Below, one piece after another: positions 1 through 12,506 of a stretch of DNA of 64,000 nucleotides. The notes under the pieces are model-generated. The model worked only from the letters and a program-made list of their open reading frames with translations, ran no database searches and was not told the origin of the DNA. Every line of letters begins with the position of its first letter. Positions within the stretch are counted from its first letter, which is position 1. Origin of the DNA: Arachis hypogaea. Its lineage: Eukaryota; Streptophyta; Magnoliopsida; Fabales; Fabaceae. The translations under genes were made by a program, and so were the position numbers. The stretch covers positions 107,611,363 through 107,675,362 of the forward strand of contig NC_092046.1 of the NCBI RefSeq assembly GCF_003086295.3. The letters are read 5' to 3'.

Positions 1-831
1 AGTTGGATTTAGCTGTGATTAGTTATCTTATCTTTTAATTTTGTAATTTTTATTTACAAACAATATCTTTTAGTTTTAGAATTTATTATTTTATTTTAAT
101 ATTTCAAATCAAACTAGGTTAGAAATTAAAGGAAAAAAGATTCACCCTTTGGGGGGGATCTTCTCACTTCCGCACTTTCATACTTTTTCAGAACCCTTAT
201 TTTCTCTATAAGTCATGAGCCAATAAACCTCCTTAGTTAAGGTTAGGAGCTCTGTTTATTTCTATGGATTAAGACTATTGCTTTTCTATTTTAATTAATG
301 TATTGATTCAGTTTCGATGATTACTTTCGTTCTTCATTTTATGAATTTGGGTGGAACAGGAGTATGACCCTTATTCTAGATGCATTCTTGTGACCCTCGG
401 GAGAGGTCTCTCACCTGAACGTAGCTTGAAAGTAAATTTCTCCTAAATTGCTAATTACTTGAAATAATCTGAATACGTGACATATAACTCATTTAGCTTT
501 AGGTAATTAGGGTTTTTGTTGCCATAAACTAGATTGGAACTAAACCCTCTAATTGGAAAAAAGTGACCAAGGGATTGGCAGTTGATGAAGGTTAAAAGAG
601 ACTAAATCACTAAGGGATTAGGGTTTAGTCAATTATAGTTTGCCATGAAATGAATTTTACATGATTAAAATAGTTGGTAAGAAAACTTAATCCGGAAAAG
701 TAAACATCTTCGATACCTTAACTCCTTTCTCTCATTGATTTTTTACCAATTCTCTTATTTGCTTTCTTCACTTTTAAATTCTTGTTTAATGTTATTTCAA
801 TTCACTAAACCAACTTTTTTGTCTGCCTAAC
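1..831 (+). mobile_element. Element B 5' LTR, left part (start outside window)
   Basis: This stretch has no credible gene. It joins 7521-7659 once solo LTR A is removed, and the joined sequence ends in CCGCACCA directly before a primer-binding site. Phrases such as the TTAGGAGCTCTG block and the GGTGGAACAGGAGTATGACCC block are typical of the downstream half of the LTRs seen elsewhere in the window. The last five bases, CTAAC (827-831), are the target-site repeat of A. The LTR start is beyond the window edge. Confidence 0.75.
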
Positions 832-2041
832 TGGTGCGTGAAATTTGAACTCACACAACTGAACCGGCAAGTGCACCAGGTCGTCCAACTAATACCTCAG
901 GTGAGTGAGGGTCAATCCCACGAGGATTATTGGATTGAGCAACCTATGGTTATCTTGCAGATCTTAGTCAGACAAATAGAAAGATAATTGTTGTTATTGT
1001 AGGCGCATAAAACAAAACAATAAATATAACAATAAAGAACTGATATGGAAACAATGATGGGAAATCAGTTAAGGCATTGGAGATGCTTATCTTTCTGGAT
1101 TAATACTTCTTACTGACTACTTTAATAATGAGTGATTCATTGAATGGCAAGGCTGTAAGTGATTAAAGTCGGTGCTAATGGTCATCTAATCTGAACGAGA
1201 GTGAAGCTCGCACAATTCAATCTCTGGTGATCCTACTCAAAACGCCACAGACAAGGTCAGATCTTCCGGATCGGAGAATGATGCTCATTATTCTAGCCTT
1301 AACGCCACAAAAACCTCAATTACCCATGACTAACGAGATTTCATATCACATATCCCAATTAGCTAGATACTCTGTTGGAACCTGTGATGTATTCTCAAGC
1401 TGTAGCTCAATACTATTTGGCTAAGGCTTTGCAAAAGCTCATGTTGAATAAGGGGTCATACTCTTGTTCCACCCCAGATTCATAAAGATGAGGAATGATA
1501 ATTCATCATAGAATGGAATCAAACATGTATTATAGTAGAAAAGTAATGATATTAATCCATAAGAATGAGCAGAGCTCCTATCCTTAACTCAGGAGGTTTA
1601 GTTGCTTATACTTTACAGAAAAATAAAGAAAAATGTATGATAGGTTCGAAGATCCTTAACAAGGGTGATCTTTCCTCTATTTATACTAATAACTAGAACT
1701 AAAAAGATGTTAATAATAATTAGAAATTACAAAATGAGATAGACTAAGCTAAGAAGTGCGAAAATCCACTTCTGGTCCCAATTTGGTTGAGTGTTTCGTC
1801 CAAGCCTGGCGTCCATCTTGGGTGAGTGGGTGTTGAACGCCCACTACGGGGTGTCCACGCTGCCTTATGCTCCTTTGGTGGCGTTGAATGCTAGTTTTGG
1901 GCGTTCAACGCTAGCCTTGGTTCTTCTTGGGCGTTGAACGCCAGAGAGGGGGTAAGTTGGGCGTTCAATGCCCATTTTGGGCAGTCATTTCCAAGCAAAA
2001 GTATAAACTATTATACATTACTAGAAAGCCCTGAAATTTAG
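832..2041 (-). mobile_element. Solo LTR A, left part (antisense)
   Basis: Reading on the minus strand, an LTR of the TGATGAG...GCACCA type ends here; on the plus strand it begins TGGTGCGTGAAATTTG. It continues at 7219-7520 after Y1 and closes with CCACTCATCA. CTAAC is present on both sides (827-831 and 7521-7525), so A is one LTR with its own target-site repeat and no internal region: a solo LTR left by LTR-LTR recombination. Palindromes of the GGCGTTGAACGCC type lie at about 1833-1975. Confidence 0.85.
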
Positions 2042-3484
2042 TGATAAACCACTATTTTATGGTTTATCTTATGCGTAATTGAGTGGTTTTTATCAACTCT
2101 TTACCCACTTATTCATACTATTTGCATGGTTTTACAATTCCTTCCCAGAATTTGTGCTATGATTGAAAACATGCTTCTTTGGCCTTATATTTGCTAATAT
2201 TAACCCTCTCTTATTACCATTCGATGCCTTGATATGTGCGTTAAGTAATTTCAGGATTTACAGGGTAGGAATGGCTTGGAGGATGGAAAGGAAGCATACA
2301 AAAGTGGAAGGAATACAAGAAGTTGAAGGAACTGCAAAGCTGTCAGCCTGACCCTCCCGCACTAAAACTGTCATAACTTGAGCTACAGAGGTCCAAACGA
2401 CGCGGTTCCAGTTGTGTTGGAAAGCTAACGTCCGGAGCTTCGATTTGATATATAATATGCCATAGTTGCTCTAACGCTAGGCGATGGGAACGCTTGCTCC
2501 ACGCGGATGCATCGCGGTGACGAAAATCAGCGTGGCAGATTTCTTCTCCAGCTATTTTTGGGCTGTTTTCAACCCAGTTTGCGGCCCAGAAAACACAGAT
2601 TAGAGGCTATAAAGTGAGGGAATCCATTCATTCATGAGCATGCTTTCATAATACACAATTTTTAGGATTTAGATGTAGTTTTTAGAGAGAGAGGCTCTCT
2701 CCTCTCTCTTAGGATTTAGAATTAGGATTCCTTTTAAAGGATTTAGGATTCTTTATTATTTCAACTTACAATTTCTTCTGAGTTCTAGGTTCAATATTCC
2801 TTTTACTTTATATTTCTCTTTTACTTTCAGATACTTTAATGCTTTTATTTAATTACTTATGTTGCCAAATTGGCTTATGAACCATTCATGTTAGGATTTT
2901 CTTTATTTAATATAAATTGAGGTATTTCAGATTTATGATTCTTATTTAGCTTTTTATATTCTTGGCTTTAATTGATTAACTGAAAACTCTTGAGTTATCA
3001 AACTTATCGTGGTTGTTAATTATTATTTTTGCTAATTGAATTGAATTCTACTAACTCTAGTCTTTCCTTAGGAGTTGACTAGGAGTTGAGGATCTAACTA
3101 ATTAGTCCACTTGACTTTCCTTTGCTTTAGAAAATGTTAACTAAGTGGGATTAAAACTCAATTCTCATCACCATCGATAAGGATAACTAGGATAGGACTT
3201 CCGAATTTTCAAACCTTGCCAAGAGATTTTATTATTATTAATTTATTTTTCTTGTCATTTAAATTACCTGTTCTTTATCTTGAAAACCCCCAATTTACAA
3301 GAGTCATAACCAATAATAAGAACACCTCCCTGCAATTCCTTGAAAAGACGATCCGAGGTTTAAATACTTTGGTCATCAATTTTAAAGGGGTTTGTTACTT
3401 GTGACAACCAAAACTTTTGTAAGAAAGAAATTCTTGTCGGTCTAGAAGCTATACTTACAACGGAAATTTATTCGTAAAAATTCT
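2042..3484 (+). mobile_element. Element Y1 5' LTR
   Basis: It begins TGATAAACCACTATTTTATG and matches the 3' LTR (5751-7192) over about 1,440 bp with scattered substitutions. The last 26 bp of the LTR and the primer-binding site are missing: after CGTAAAAATTCT the sequence jumps straight to internal 3'-region DNA. The palindrome cluster near 2470-2530 differs strongly between the two LTRs. Confidence 0.88.
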
Positions 3485-4131
3485 TTCTTCTTTCTTACTT
3501 CATCTTTTTAACCTCTCATCCCTTTTCACTTCAATTCTATTTCATTTAATTTATTTACATACTTTCATTCATTGCATTATTTTCATTGGTGTTAGAAATT
3601 TATTTGGGTCATTATTTTCTATATTTTGCTTGTGGATTATTAAAGGAATTGTTTGACAATTATATATTACTTTTTAAAGGATTGCTTGCATGTTCAATTT
3701 AATACTTTCAATAACTTATTTACCATGCATGCTATGTGTTTGTGAAAACGCCCGTATGGCATTGTGCACTATTTTTAGATTTCTTTTATTCTACTACTCT
3801 AAATGCTTGCTTTTCACAAAACCCTTTTTATATTTTATTAATTAAATATAATTGTTATTCAAACATGTTAGTTTGAAAGACTTGGTAATCTAACTTGGAC
3901 ATTGAATGCTTGATCTATGCTACTCATGCCTTTGCCAGCATGCCAATAGACACCTTGCATTTAATTGTCATCATATGCACTTGCTATATTTCCATTGATG
4001 ATTTTTCACATGTAATCATGACCATGTGTTAACGTCATTCCTCCTTGCTGTGCATTGATTACCACCTTTTCCGCTCTCTTCCTTGCTCTAACCCTTAGCT
4101 TTAAAAGTTACTTTCTTTTTCCCTTTTCAGG
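3485..4131 (+). mobile_element. Element Y1 internal non-coding DNA
   Basis: AT- and pyrimidine-rich DNA with no gene. It aligns with the stretch of element Y between its palindrome array and its ORF3 remnant (about 61420-61950). The primer site, leader, main ORF and post-stop hairpins of the family are deleted from this copy. The last 20 bases form a pyrimidine tract ending in CAG just before an ATG, resembling a splice acceptor. Confidence 0.65.
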
Positions 4132-4242
4132 ATGGCCACCAAGAAGGATAAAGAGAAAGCTACTCCCAAACCACCAGCAAGGAAAGGAACAAAAAGAGCC
4201 CCAGCTGAGAAACCACAACCCCCATCCACTTGCACATCTTAG
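4132..4242 (+). pseudogene. Remnant of ORF3, 36 codons
   Basis: A short reading frame of 36 codons, rich in Lys and Pro, opens right after the CAG of a pyrimidine tract. The same start (ATGGCCACCA) is present in element Y, where it closes after four codons. The position, between the palindrome array and the internal hairpin, and the basic start resemble the beginning of the third ORF in D. I read it as the residual 5' end of ORF3; it may not be translated. Confidence 0.5.
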
Positions 4243-4244
4243 CA

Positions 4245-4282
4245 TGCACCGAGGATGGTGTAATCTTTAAGTGTGGGGAGGT
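4245..4282 (+). other. Internal GAGGAT-loop hairpin plus purine tract (Y1)
   Basis: TGCACC-GAGGAT-GGTGTA forms a 6-bp stem with one G-T pair and is followed by AAGTGTGGGGAGGT at 4269-4282. This is nearly the same purine tract that precedes the 3' LTR. The Y copy at 62071-62108 has the perfect stem partner GGTGCA. Confidence 0.75.
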
Positions 4283-5711
4283 CGATACCGACTTCCAGGG
4301 GTTAGTTACCTTCTTTTTAACACCAATACTCTATTTTCTTTGTTTGTTTATTGTTGCATTTGCATATTTGATTGCATGTTTGTTTGATTTTATGCATTTA
4401 GTCACTACTTGGTTGAAGTAATATTTTCTTTTTCAAGAAATTTTTATAGTATTTCACTAATTTAAATCAAAACTTTTGTGTTAAACTTGTTTGGAAGTTG
4501 TATTTGGAACATAGTTAAAAGCTAAGAACACACAACCTGTGAGATTTTGAGCTTATTTATATGGTTACATTATTTAACCATAAATATTTTATTCTTGTGT
4601 GTTTTCTTCTCTATAATTGCAATCTTTACTTTGTTCCATTCTATATGTCCATTATTTAGTGTATTTACATGCTTGCATATGATTGAGGCCATTACTTGTT
4701 TTCACTCACTTATCCCAAATAAGCCTACCCTTTTATGTCACCCTTATTAGCCACTTTGAGCATTTTAACCCCCTCTATTCCATAACCACATTACTAGTCT
4801 TAAGCAGAAAAACAAAATAAAAATCCCAAGTTGAATCCTTGGTTAGCTTAAGATAGATATTGTGTATAATTTAAGTATGGAGAATTTTATGGGAACAAGG
4901 GATGATAGAAAAAAAAAAGGGAATTAAATTGAATAAGTTATTTGAAAATTTGGGAAGCATGCTCATGTGAAATCAAAATAATTAAATTACCATGTGCATT
5001 GAAAAAAATAATAAATAAATATAATAAAAAAATAAAAATAAAATTTTTTTAAGTAATTAAATAAGGGGATACAAAAAAATATATATATGAATTACCCCAA
5101 ATGCAAAATAAAAATGATCAATGCACATGGGACAAAATTCAAAAATAAGTTTGATACATGAGCATGTAATACAAAAGTGGGAAAAATTTGGGTAGCTAGG
5201 TAAAGCATTTTAAATTATATAAAGTATGTATATGTTAGGTGAGATCTTACACTAATCAAGGATTCACTTTGTTAGCTCACTTAGCCTTATATATATATCC
5301 TTACCTTTACCTCAGCCCCATTACAACCCTGAAAAGACCTCATGATGTTTGCATTGGTATACTAAATATTTGTTGATTGGTTAGATGAAGAACAAGGTTG
5401 AGAAAGCATGACGAGGGAAGAGTAGAGTGATTGACCCTAGACACTTGAGAGTTAGAGTGATATACACTACCAGTAAGGGTTCAATGCTTGATTCTATATT
5501 CCCTGCTTTCATGAGCTATCTTCTAACAATTTTACCAGTTTTTACTGTATGGTTTGAATTAGTGGAATTTGATTTATGTTTGTCTTGGAGAACTTATTTA
5601 TTTTTAACCAAGTAGGTAGAAGCATTTCACATTTAGTTGCATTCATATAGATAGGATTGCATTTCATACATTTTACCATTCCTCTTCACTCATTTATAGC
5701 TTCTTTTGAGC
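4283..5711 (+). mobile_element. Element Y1 3' untranslated region
   Basis: Non-coding DNA matching 62109-63534 of element Y: the block around ACACAACCTGTGAGATTTTGAG, an AT/A-rich stretch near 4990-5100, and the block containing GATTGACCCTAGACACTTGAG and AGGGTTCAATGCTTGATTC. Short open frames here do not match between the copies. Confidence 0.7.
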
Positions 5712-5750
5712 TTAGCATGAGGACATGCTAATGTTTAAGTGTGGGGTGGT
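5712..5750 (+). other. GAGGAC-loop hairpin and polypurine tract of Y1
   Basis: TTAGCAT-GAGGAC-ATGCTAA is a perfect 7-bp stem. After a short spacer comes AAGTGTGGGGTGGT, which directly abuts the 3' LTR. Its place makes it the plus-strand primer (polypurine tract). Confidence 0.8.
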
Positions 5751-7218
5751 TGATAAACCACTATTTTATGGTTTATCTTGTGCGTAATTGAGTGGTTTTT
5801 ATCAACTCTTTACCCACTTATTCATATTATTTGCATGGTTTTACAATTCCTTCCCAGAATTTGTGATATGATTGAAAACATGCTTCTTTGGCCTTATATT
5901 TGCTAATATTAACCCTCTCTTATTACCATTCGATGCCTTGATATGTGCGTTAAGTGATTTCAGGATTTACAGGGCAGGAATGGCTTGGAGGATGGAAAGG
6001 AAGCATACAAAAGTGGAAGGAATACAAGAAGTTGAAGGAACTGCAAAGCTGTCAGCCTGACCCTCTCGCACTAAAACTGTCATAACTTGAGCTACAGAAG
6101 TCCAAACGACGCGGTTCTAGTTGTGTTGGAAAGCTAACGTCTGGGGCTTCAATTTGATATATAATATGTCATAGTTGCTCTGAGGCTAGGCGACGCGAAG
6201 GCGTCCTCCACGTGAACGCGTCGCAATGACGAAAATCAGCGTGGCCGATTTCTTCTCCAGCGATTTTTGGGTTGTTTTCGACCCAGTTTGGGCCCAGAAA
6301 ACACAGATTAGAGGCTATAAAGTGAGGGAATCCATTCATTTATGAGCATGCTTTCATAATACAGAATTTTTAGGATTTAGATGTAGTTTTTAGAGAGAGA
6401 GGCTCTCTCCTCTCTCTTAGGATTTAGAATTAGGATTCCTCTTAAAGGATTTAGGATTCTTTATTATTTCAACTTACAATTTCTTCTGAGTTCCAGGTTC
6501 AATATTCCTTTTACTTTATATTTCTCTTTTACTTTCAGATACTTTAATGCTTTTATTTAATTACTTATGTTGCCAAATTGGCTTATGAACCATTCATGTT
6601 AAGATTTTCTTTATTTAATATAAATTGAGGTATTTCAGATTTATGATTCTTATTTAGCTTTTTATATTCTTGGCTTTAATTGATTAACTGGAAACTCTTG
6701 AGTTATCAAACTTATCGTGGTTGTTAATTGTTATTTTTGCTAATTGAATTGAATTCTACTAACTCTAGTCTTTCCTTAGGAGTTGACTAGGACTTGAGGA
6801 TCTAACTAATTAGTCCACTTGACTTTCCTTTGCTTTAGAAAAGGTTAACTAAGTGGGATTAAAACTCAATTCTCATCACCATCGATAAGGATAACTAGGA
6901 TAGGACTTCCGAATTTTCATACCTTGCCAAGAGATTTTATTATTATTAATTTATTTTTCTTGTCATTTAAATTACCTGTTCCTTATCTTGAAAACCCCTA
7001 ATTTACAAGACTCATAACCAATAATAAGAACACCTCCCTGCAATTCCTTGAGAAGACGACCCGAGATTTAAATACTTCGGTCATCAATTTTAAAGGGATT
7101 TGTTACTTGTGACAACCAAAACTTTTGTAAGAAAGAAATTCTTGTCGGTCTAGAAGCTATACTTATAACGGGAATTTATTCGTAAAAATTCTAAATCGTG
7201 CAAGAGTTTCGTTCTTCA
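5751..7218 (+). mobile_element. Element Y1 3' LTR
   Basis: It starts TGATAAACCACTATTTTATG and ends GTTTCGTTCTTCA, giving the TG...CA ends of an LTR (1,468 bp). Right flank GTTAG against left flank TTTAG suggests a 5-bp target repeat with one change; removing Y1 rejoins solo LTR A. A likely TATA box lies in GGCTATAAAGTG near 6312-6323. Confidence 0.88.
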
Positions 7219-7520
7219 GTTAGCTTTCCAAAGCCATTAAGAAAGCTTTAATTGGACCTCTGTAGCTCAAGCTATGCTCATTGGAATGCATAGAGGTCAG
7301 GATTTGATAGCATCTGCTATCCTTTCTTTGCCTCTGAATCAGATTTTGCCAAAACTTGCCAGTTTTACCCAAAAATTACCTAAAATCATAAGAAAAACAT
7401 AAAAACTCAAAGTAGTATCGAAAATGTAAATTTTTACTAAAACAAAATAGAACTTGCTAAAATGTGATAAAAAACACTAAGGAAATGGTACTAAAAAGGG
7501 TACAAAATATCCACTCATCA
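7219..7520 (-). mobile_element. Solo LTR A, right part (antisense)
   Basis: Continues A from 2041: the CTTTCCAAAGCC and GGACCTCTGTAGCTC wording lines up with antisense LTRs at 31640 and 40780. It ends CCACTCATCA, the reverse complement of the TGATGAGTGG LTR start. The target repeat CTAAC follows. Confidence 0.85.
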
Positions 7521-7659
7521 CTAACTAAGCCAATCAGTTTGACCATTGTTGCTCAATCCATTAGTCCTTGTAGGATCGACCCTCACTTACCTGAGGTATT
7601 ACTTGGACTACCCGGTGCACTTGTCGGTTCAACTGTAGATATTCTCAAAATCCGCACCA
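7521..7659 (+). mobile_element. Element B 5' LTR, right end
   Basis: Resumes the LTR interrupted at 831, starting with the A target repeat. It holds the conserved block GGTATTACTTGGACTACCCGGTGC seen at the end of all gypsy LTRs here and ends CCGCACCA. Confidence 0.8.
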
Positions 7660-7665
7660 AATTTT

Positions 7666-7683
7666 TGGCACCGTTGTCGGGGA
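7666..7683 (+). other. Primer-binding site of B (tRNA-Asp type)
   Basis: TGGCACCGTTGTCGGGGA follows the LTR end by six bases. It differs at two positions from TGGCGCCGTTGCCGGGGA, the complement of the 3' end of plant tRNA-Asp that Athila-type elements use. Confidence 0.8.
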
Positions 7684-8053
7684 CTGACGGTGATTGACAA
7701 CTACCAGTTGTCTGATTGCTTAAATTAGGTATTTTTCTTAGTTTTGTTTGTTTATTTTTATTTAATTTTTCTTTTCGAATTAGGTTTTGATTATTTTTTC
7801 TTAATTTTTTATTTTAATTTTGGTGTCCCATTAGTAATTTTTCTTTTTAAATTTTTGAAAATATTAGTGTTCTTCCTTGTTTATATTTTTTAATTAGTAG
7901 TTTAATTTTTCTTAATTATTTTCAAAATTTTTAAGTCTATTTATTGTTTTATTTTATTTTATTTTATTTTATTCTTTTACATAGGATACTTCACTGGAAA
8001 TTTTCTCTACTCTCACATAAAGATTCTCATTTTTGTTTGTTTTTTGTTTGTTT
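7684..8053 (+). mobile_element. Element B leader between primer site and gag
   Basis: T-rich untranslated leader without ORFs. It includes a short (TTTTA) repeat near 7950-7972 and the CTCACATAAAGATTCTCATT block that also lies ahead of gag in F. Confidence 0.65.
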
Positions 8054-8806
8054 ATGAGTAGGAACAGGGACAAAGAATCCCTTCTTGATTTTGATCCTGA
8101 ACTTGAGAGGACCTTGAGGCGGCATTTGCAACAAGCTAGAGCTTACAAAACCTGTGAGAATCTCTAGGACACTTTTGAGAAGGAAGCCATGGATCCCAAC
8201 AATCTCAATAATTAGGGGAATCCAAATGGTAATGAGCAAGCTAGGAGGACGCTGAGTTCCTACACTGCCCCTACTCTTGACTTTTATGGGCGCAACATTT
8301 TTGTACCTCCTATTGGTGTAAACAACTTTGAGTTGAAGCCACAATTGATCACTTTGGTGCAAAAAAAATGCCAATTTCATGCACTCTCACTGGAAGACCC
8401 GAATTTCTTTATTTCTAATTTCTTGCAGATCTGTGATGCTATAAAGACTAATGAAGTGAATCCTGATGTTTACAAGCTCATGCTCTTCCCATTTGCTGTG
8501 AGGGACAGCGCAAAGCAATGGCTAGATACTCAGCCCAAGGAGAGCTTGGACTCTTGGAACAAGGTGGTTAATGGATTTCTGACCAAATTCTTTCCACCTC
8601 AGAAGCTGACTAAGCTGAGAGTAGATGTTCAGACTTTTCAGGCAGATAGATGGTGAGTCCCTCTATGGAGTTTAGGAAAGATACAAGCAGATGATCAGGA
8701 AGTGTCTCCCAGATATGTTTTCAGACTGGACCAAGCTGCAGATTTTCTATGATGGCCTCTCTGAGATGGCAAAAATGTCTCTGGACAATTCCGCAGGAGG
8801 TTCCTT
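8054..8806 (+). pseudogene. gag: gag of element B, broken and truncated
   Basis: The frame starts MSRNRDKESLL, like the short upstream frames of E and F, and holds retrotransposon gag residues (VRDSAKQWLDTQPKESLDSW and FPPQKLTKLR). In-frame stops lie at 8165-8167 and near 8213. A frameshift near 8640 precedes the conserved DGESLY region, and one further stop follows. The gene is cut at 8806 by element Z, in the part equivalent to NSAGGS. Gag would form the particle that packages element RNA; this copy cannot encode it. Confidence 0.8.
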
Positions 8807-9226
8807 TGATGATTGTGCATCATGTTATGTTTTTCTATGCTTTTTCCACCTTTAATTTTCATTAATCTTGCTTAATTATTGAGTGTTTTAGTGCTTAAAT
8901 AGTATATTACTTTGATCTTATGATTTGATAAATTTTGTAAGAAATAAGTAGAAAAAGAAGCAAAAAGAACAAATTAAGCTCAAAAGAAGAAAAGAAGAAT
9001 TTTTGGACACACTTTGGAGTTTGAGCACGCCTTGGAGCCTTAGGCCACGCTTTTAAAAGTGTGGCCCATGACTAAATCAAGGAAGAGCGCTCTTTGGTGC
9101 AAGCGCTACGCTCTTTCTTCAAGAGCGCTTGTGATAGTGGAGGTGGAAAAATTCGCAAGTGACGCGTACGCATGGGTGACGCGTATGCGTCGAAGTGACA
9201 ACTTTGGAAGGCCACGCGTACGCATG
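8807..9226 (+). mobile_element. Element Z LTR, 5' part
   Basis: A sequence starting TGATGATTGTGCATCATG interrupts B's gag. It ends at the X insertion and carries its own palindromes (ACGCGTACGCAT, GACGCGTATGCGTC, 9160-9226) about 350-420 bp from the LTR start. That is the same relative place as the palindromes in other LTRs here. The rest of Z is not in the window. Confidence 0.65.
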
Positions 9227-10897
9227 TGATAAAGAGAATTTATCATTAATCTAGATTTTCACAAAATAGAATTCCGTTGTTGAAAGTATAGTCTAGACTA
9301 ACAATTGATTTCCCAAATCAAATGTTTAAATTCAAATCAAATAACCGAGATCAAGAGTACTTCAACCTCGGGTCGTTCTCCCTAGGACGTAATCGGGAGT
9401 GTTTCTCTTTCGGTTGCTAAGAGGACAAAAGGGGTTTTTCAATCAAAGAATAAAAGATTAAAAGAACTTAATAAATAAAAATAATTAAGCAATGATCAAA
9501 ATTGGGAATTAATGTAAGTAAAGAGAAAACAGGATCAAAACTAGTGAAAATGCTATGAATGCAATAAAGAGCCTTGACTTGGGAATGAAAATCTAAGAAT
9601 CCTATCATTGCCATAACCACAACTATGATAATTATGATGAGTCAATCTCACCTAATCAACCTCAACCATCAAGGAGTAAGTCAAGCAAGCATAATTGACC
9701 TTAATCCATAAGTCCTAGCTAACTTACCAAACTAGTTGATAAAAGGCTAGCGTCAATGGAAACAAGAGTCAACTAACTACCCAAGAATTACCACTAAATG
9801 TCGGACATTATGACTCTAGTATCCTAGGAACTCAAACCACAAGCCAAGGTGGAAAAATCTACTCAAAATCTAAGGTTGGCATTTTCACAAACAACTTGTG
9901 TGCATAAAAGTAAAACATGGGAAATTGTAAAGGAAAATGGAAAACTATAACCAACTATCAACAAAACCAATCATAAACAAGCAATCAAACATAAAGGAAG
10001 CATGAAACATAAAATTCATTGATCAAAATACCAAGAAAAAAATTGAAAATATGAACAAGTAACTTGAACCAAAGGAAATGAAAGTAAAGACAATGTAATT
10101 AAAGAGTAATTAAAGAGTACTTACAATTAAAGATGATCAAAATCCAAAATTAAGCTTGTTATAAAATGCTACATGAAAACTATATAAACCCTAGGAGAGC
10201 TCTCTACACTACACTACTCCTACTCCTAATACTATGAAAAACTTGTAAAAACTAAAATTAAAATGTGCTAAAGCCTTCTTTTTTCATACGTGTTGATTCT
10301 CCCTTTATATAGCACTTCAGTTCAGCAATTCAGCGTTCCAAAATGGGCCAAAAGCCCCCAAAATGTGTGCTACACGTGTTTCATTAATGAAATCACGTGT
10401 TGGGTCCTGTGCGGACGCACAGATGCGTGCGTCCGCACACTTTGCTGTTTTGGCTCCTGTGCGTATGCACAGGTACTCGTGCGCACGCACACATGGAAAT
10501 TTTTTCTTATGCGTACGCACGCAAGCTTGTGCGCACGCACACATGGAAATTATCACTTGTGCACACGAACGCAGGGCTGTGTGCCCGCACACTTTGCTGT
10601 GTGTGCTTTTCCTTGTTTTTCTTCATGTTTTCTCCCTTGTACATGCTTTCTTCCACTTTTGGCTATCCATTCTTGCCTCTAAGGCCTGAAATCACTCACA
10701 AACCATATCACAGCATCGAATGACATAAAAGTGGAATTAAAAATCAATAATCTAAGCATTAAAACGTATGTTTTCACATTTAGAATCAAATTAGGGATCA
10801 AACACAAAAGTATGCTATTTTGGTGCTTAAGTGTGAGTTCATGTGCTAGAATCCATTCAAATCAAGTCAAAATACATAAAAAAATATGGACTCATCA
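9227..10897 (-). mobile_element. Element X 3' LTR (antisense)
   Basis: On the plus strand it runs from TGATAAAGAGAATTTATC to ATGGACTCATCA. Its first 65 bp match the other X LTR at 16256-16320. Palindromes built on TGTGCGGACGCACA occupy about 10417-10600. On the minus strand GCTATATAAAG (10303-10313) is a good TATA box downstream of them. Translations of the palindrome cluster (CVRTHT-like) are not genes. Confidence 0.85.
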
Positions 10898-10935
10898 ATT
10901 CTCCCACATTTAAATAATAGCATGTCCTCATGCTA
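10898..10935 (-). other. Polypurine tract and GAGGAC-loop hairpin of X
   Basis: Minus strand: TAGCAT-GAGGAC-ATGCTA (10918-10935), then AAATGTGGGAGAAT (10898-10911) abutting the LTR. It is the plus-strand primer region of X. Confidence 0.78.
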
Positions 10936-11015
10936 AAGCAATAAGGAGAATGATCAAAGGGGTAATCAACTTATTAAATACAACTTTCTATATGCATGCA
11001 AGTATGTATATACTA

Positions 11016-11046
<31 letters not shown>

Positions 11047-12436
11047 GGTATCTATATAAAATTGATAAAAACAATCAATCAAATTCCCAAGCAACTATAG
11101 ACAAGTAGGGCCAAGCAAGGAATTAATCCAATGCAACCAAAATCTAAAGAATTGATTCAACTCATCAAAATGAAGCAACTTGCAAGAATTCATGATAAGA
11201 GGGGTAGAACATAGAATTGAGTAATTGAACCCTGCTAGGTGTGTATACACTCTAATCATTCGGTGTTTAGGGTCAATTCACTCAAATCTCCTTTCAATCA
11301 TGCTTTCAAGGATTTGCTTTTCATCTAACGATCAACAAAGAAGTGATGCATGAATGTAATTATCATGAGGACTTCATATGGTTGTAATTGGGTTAGGATA
11401 AGGTGGGATAGATATGGCCAAGTGGACTAGAATGATTGAATCCTTGATTAGTTTAAGTCTCCACATCAACCCGTATTAACCAAATCAAAACAAAATGCAA
11501 TCTTAACCTTCCATCATTTTCTATTCACTAGCACTCATGTATGCTTTTTCCACAAAAACATCACATATGCAATTCTTTATTCATTTTTTTACTCTTTAGG
11601 GTGCCTTTGCGCCCTTTTTATGATGAAGAGTTTTTTTTTTTGAATTTAGAATTGCGTGTGGTTAAGTAGTTCATACATGAATGTTCCCATTTTTCACAAA
11701 TTTTCAATGAATATCCAAATTAAACATTTTCTTTTACTACCAAAGTTTTCCAAAAGATTCCCCCACACTTAAATGTAACACACTCTTTCAACCTAAGCTA
11801 ATCAAGGATACAATCCAATGTAATTCATATTTTTCTGCTTAGGGTTGTGATGTGCTAATATCAAGAACAATGGGGTAAATAAAGCTCAAACGGGTTTAAC
11901 AATGGTAGATGCAAAGGGTAGGCTATTTGGGTAAGTGAGCTATGCAAAGATGGCCTCAATCATGCTGAATGCAATTCAAAACATCAATCATTGGAAATAA
12001 AGAATCAAGCAAAACCAAAATTACAATCATAGAAGAGATATAATACTCAATGAACAAAATTAGTGGTTAAAAAATGTATGACCACTCAATATAAGCTCAA
12101 AAACTCACAAGGTATTTGTTCTTTACTCTTCTATGTTCCATAAGAAATCCATTCAAGCAAGTTTGAAAAACAGTTTTTCCATTCAATTCAATAGAAAGCC
12201 CAAAATTCTTGAAAAATTCTTGTTGTTTTTCACCAAAATTATTTCCTCTATATGTACGTATATATGTTGTGATGGATGCAAAATTTTTCCAAAATTTCCT
12301 AGTTCTTTCCCTAATTTTCATCAAGCAAAAAGTAACATGAACAATTAGGATCAAGATAAACTAGGCATAAGCTATTCACATCATCCAATCACACTCCATA
12401 TCTATACTATATACCAAGCAATATAAAGATGAAATA

Positions 12437-12506
<70 letters not shown>

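Noticed and set aside
7464..7697. 77-codon frame near the B primer site
   Set aside because: It spans the A/B LTR junction and the primer site; no coding signal.
10290..10760. Overlapping open frames on both strands with ACARTH/CVRTHT repeats
   Set aside because: The same artefact, from the palindrome cluster in the X LTR.
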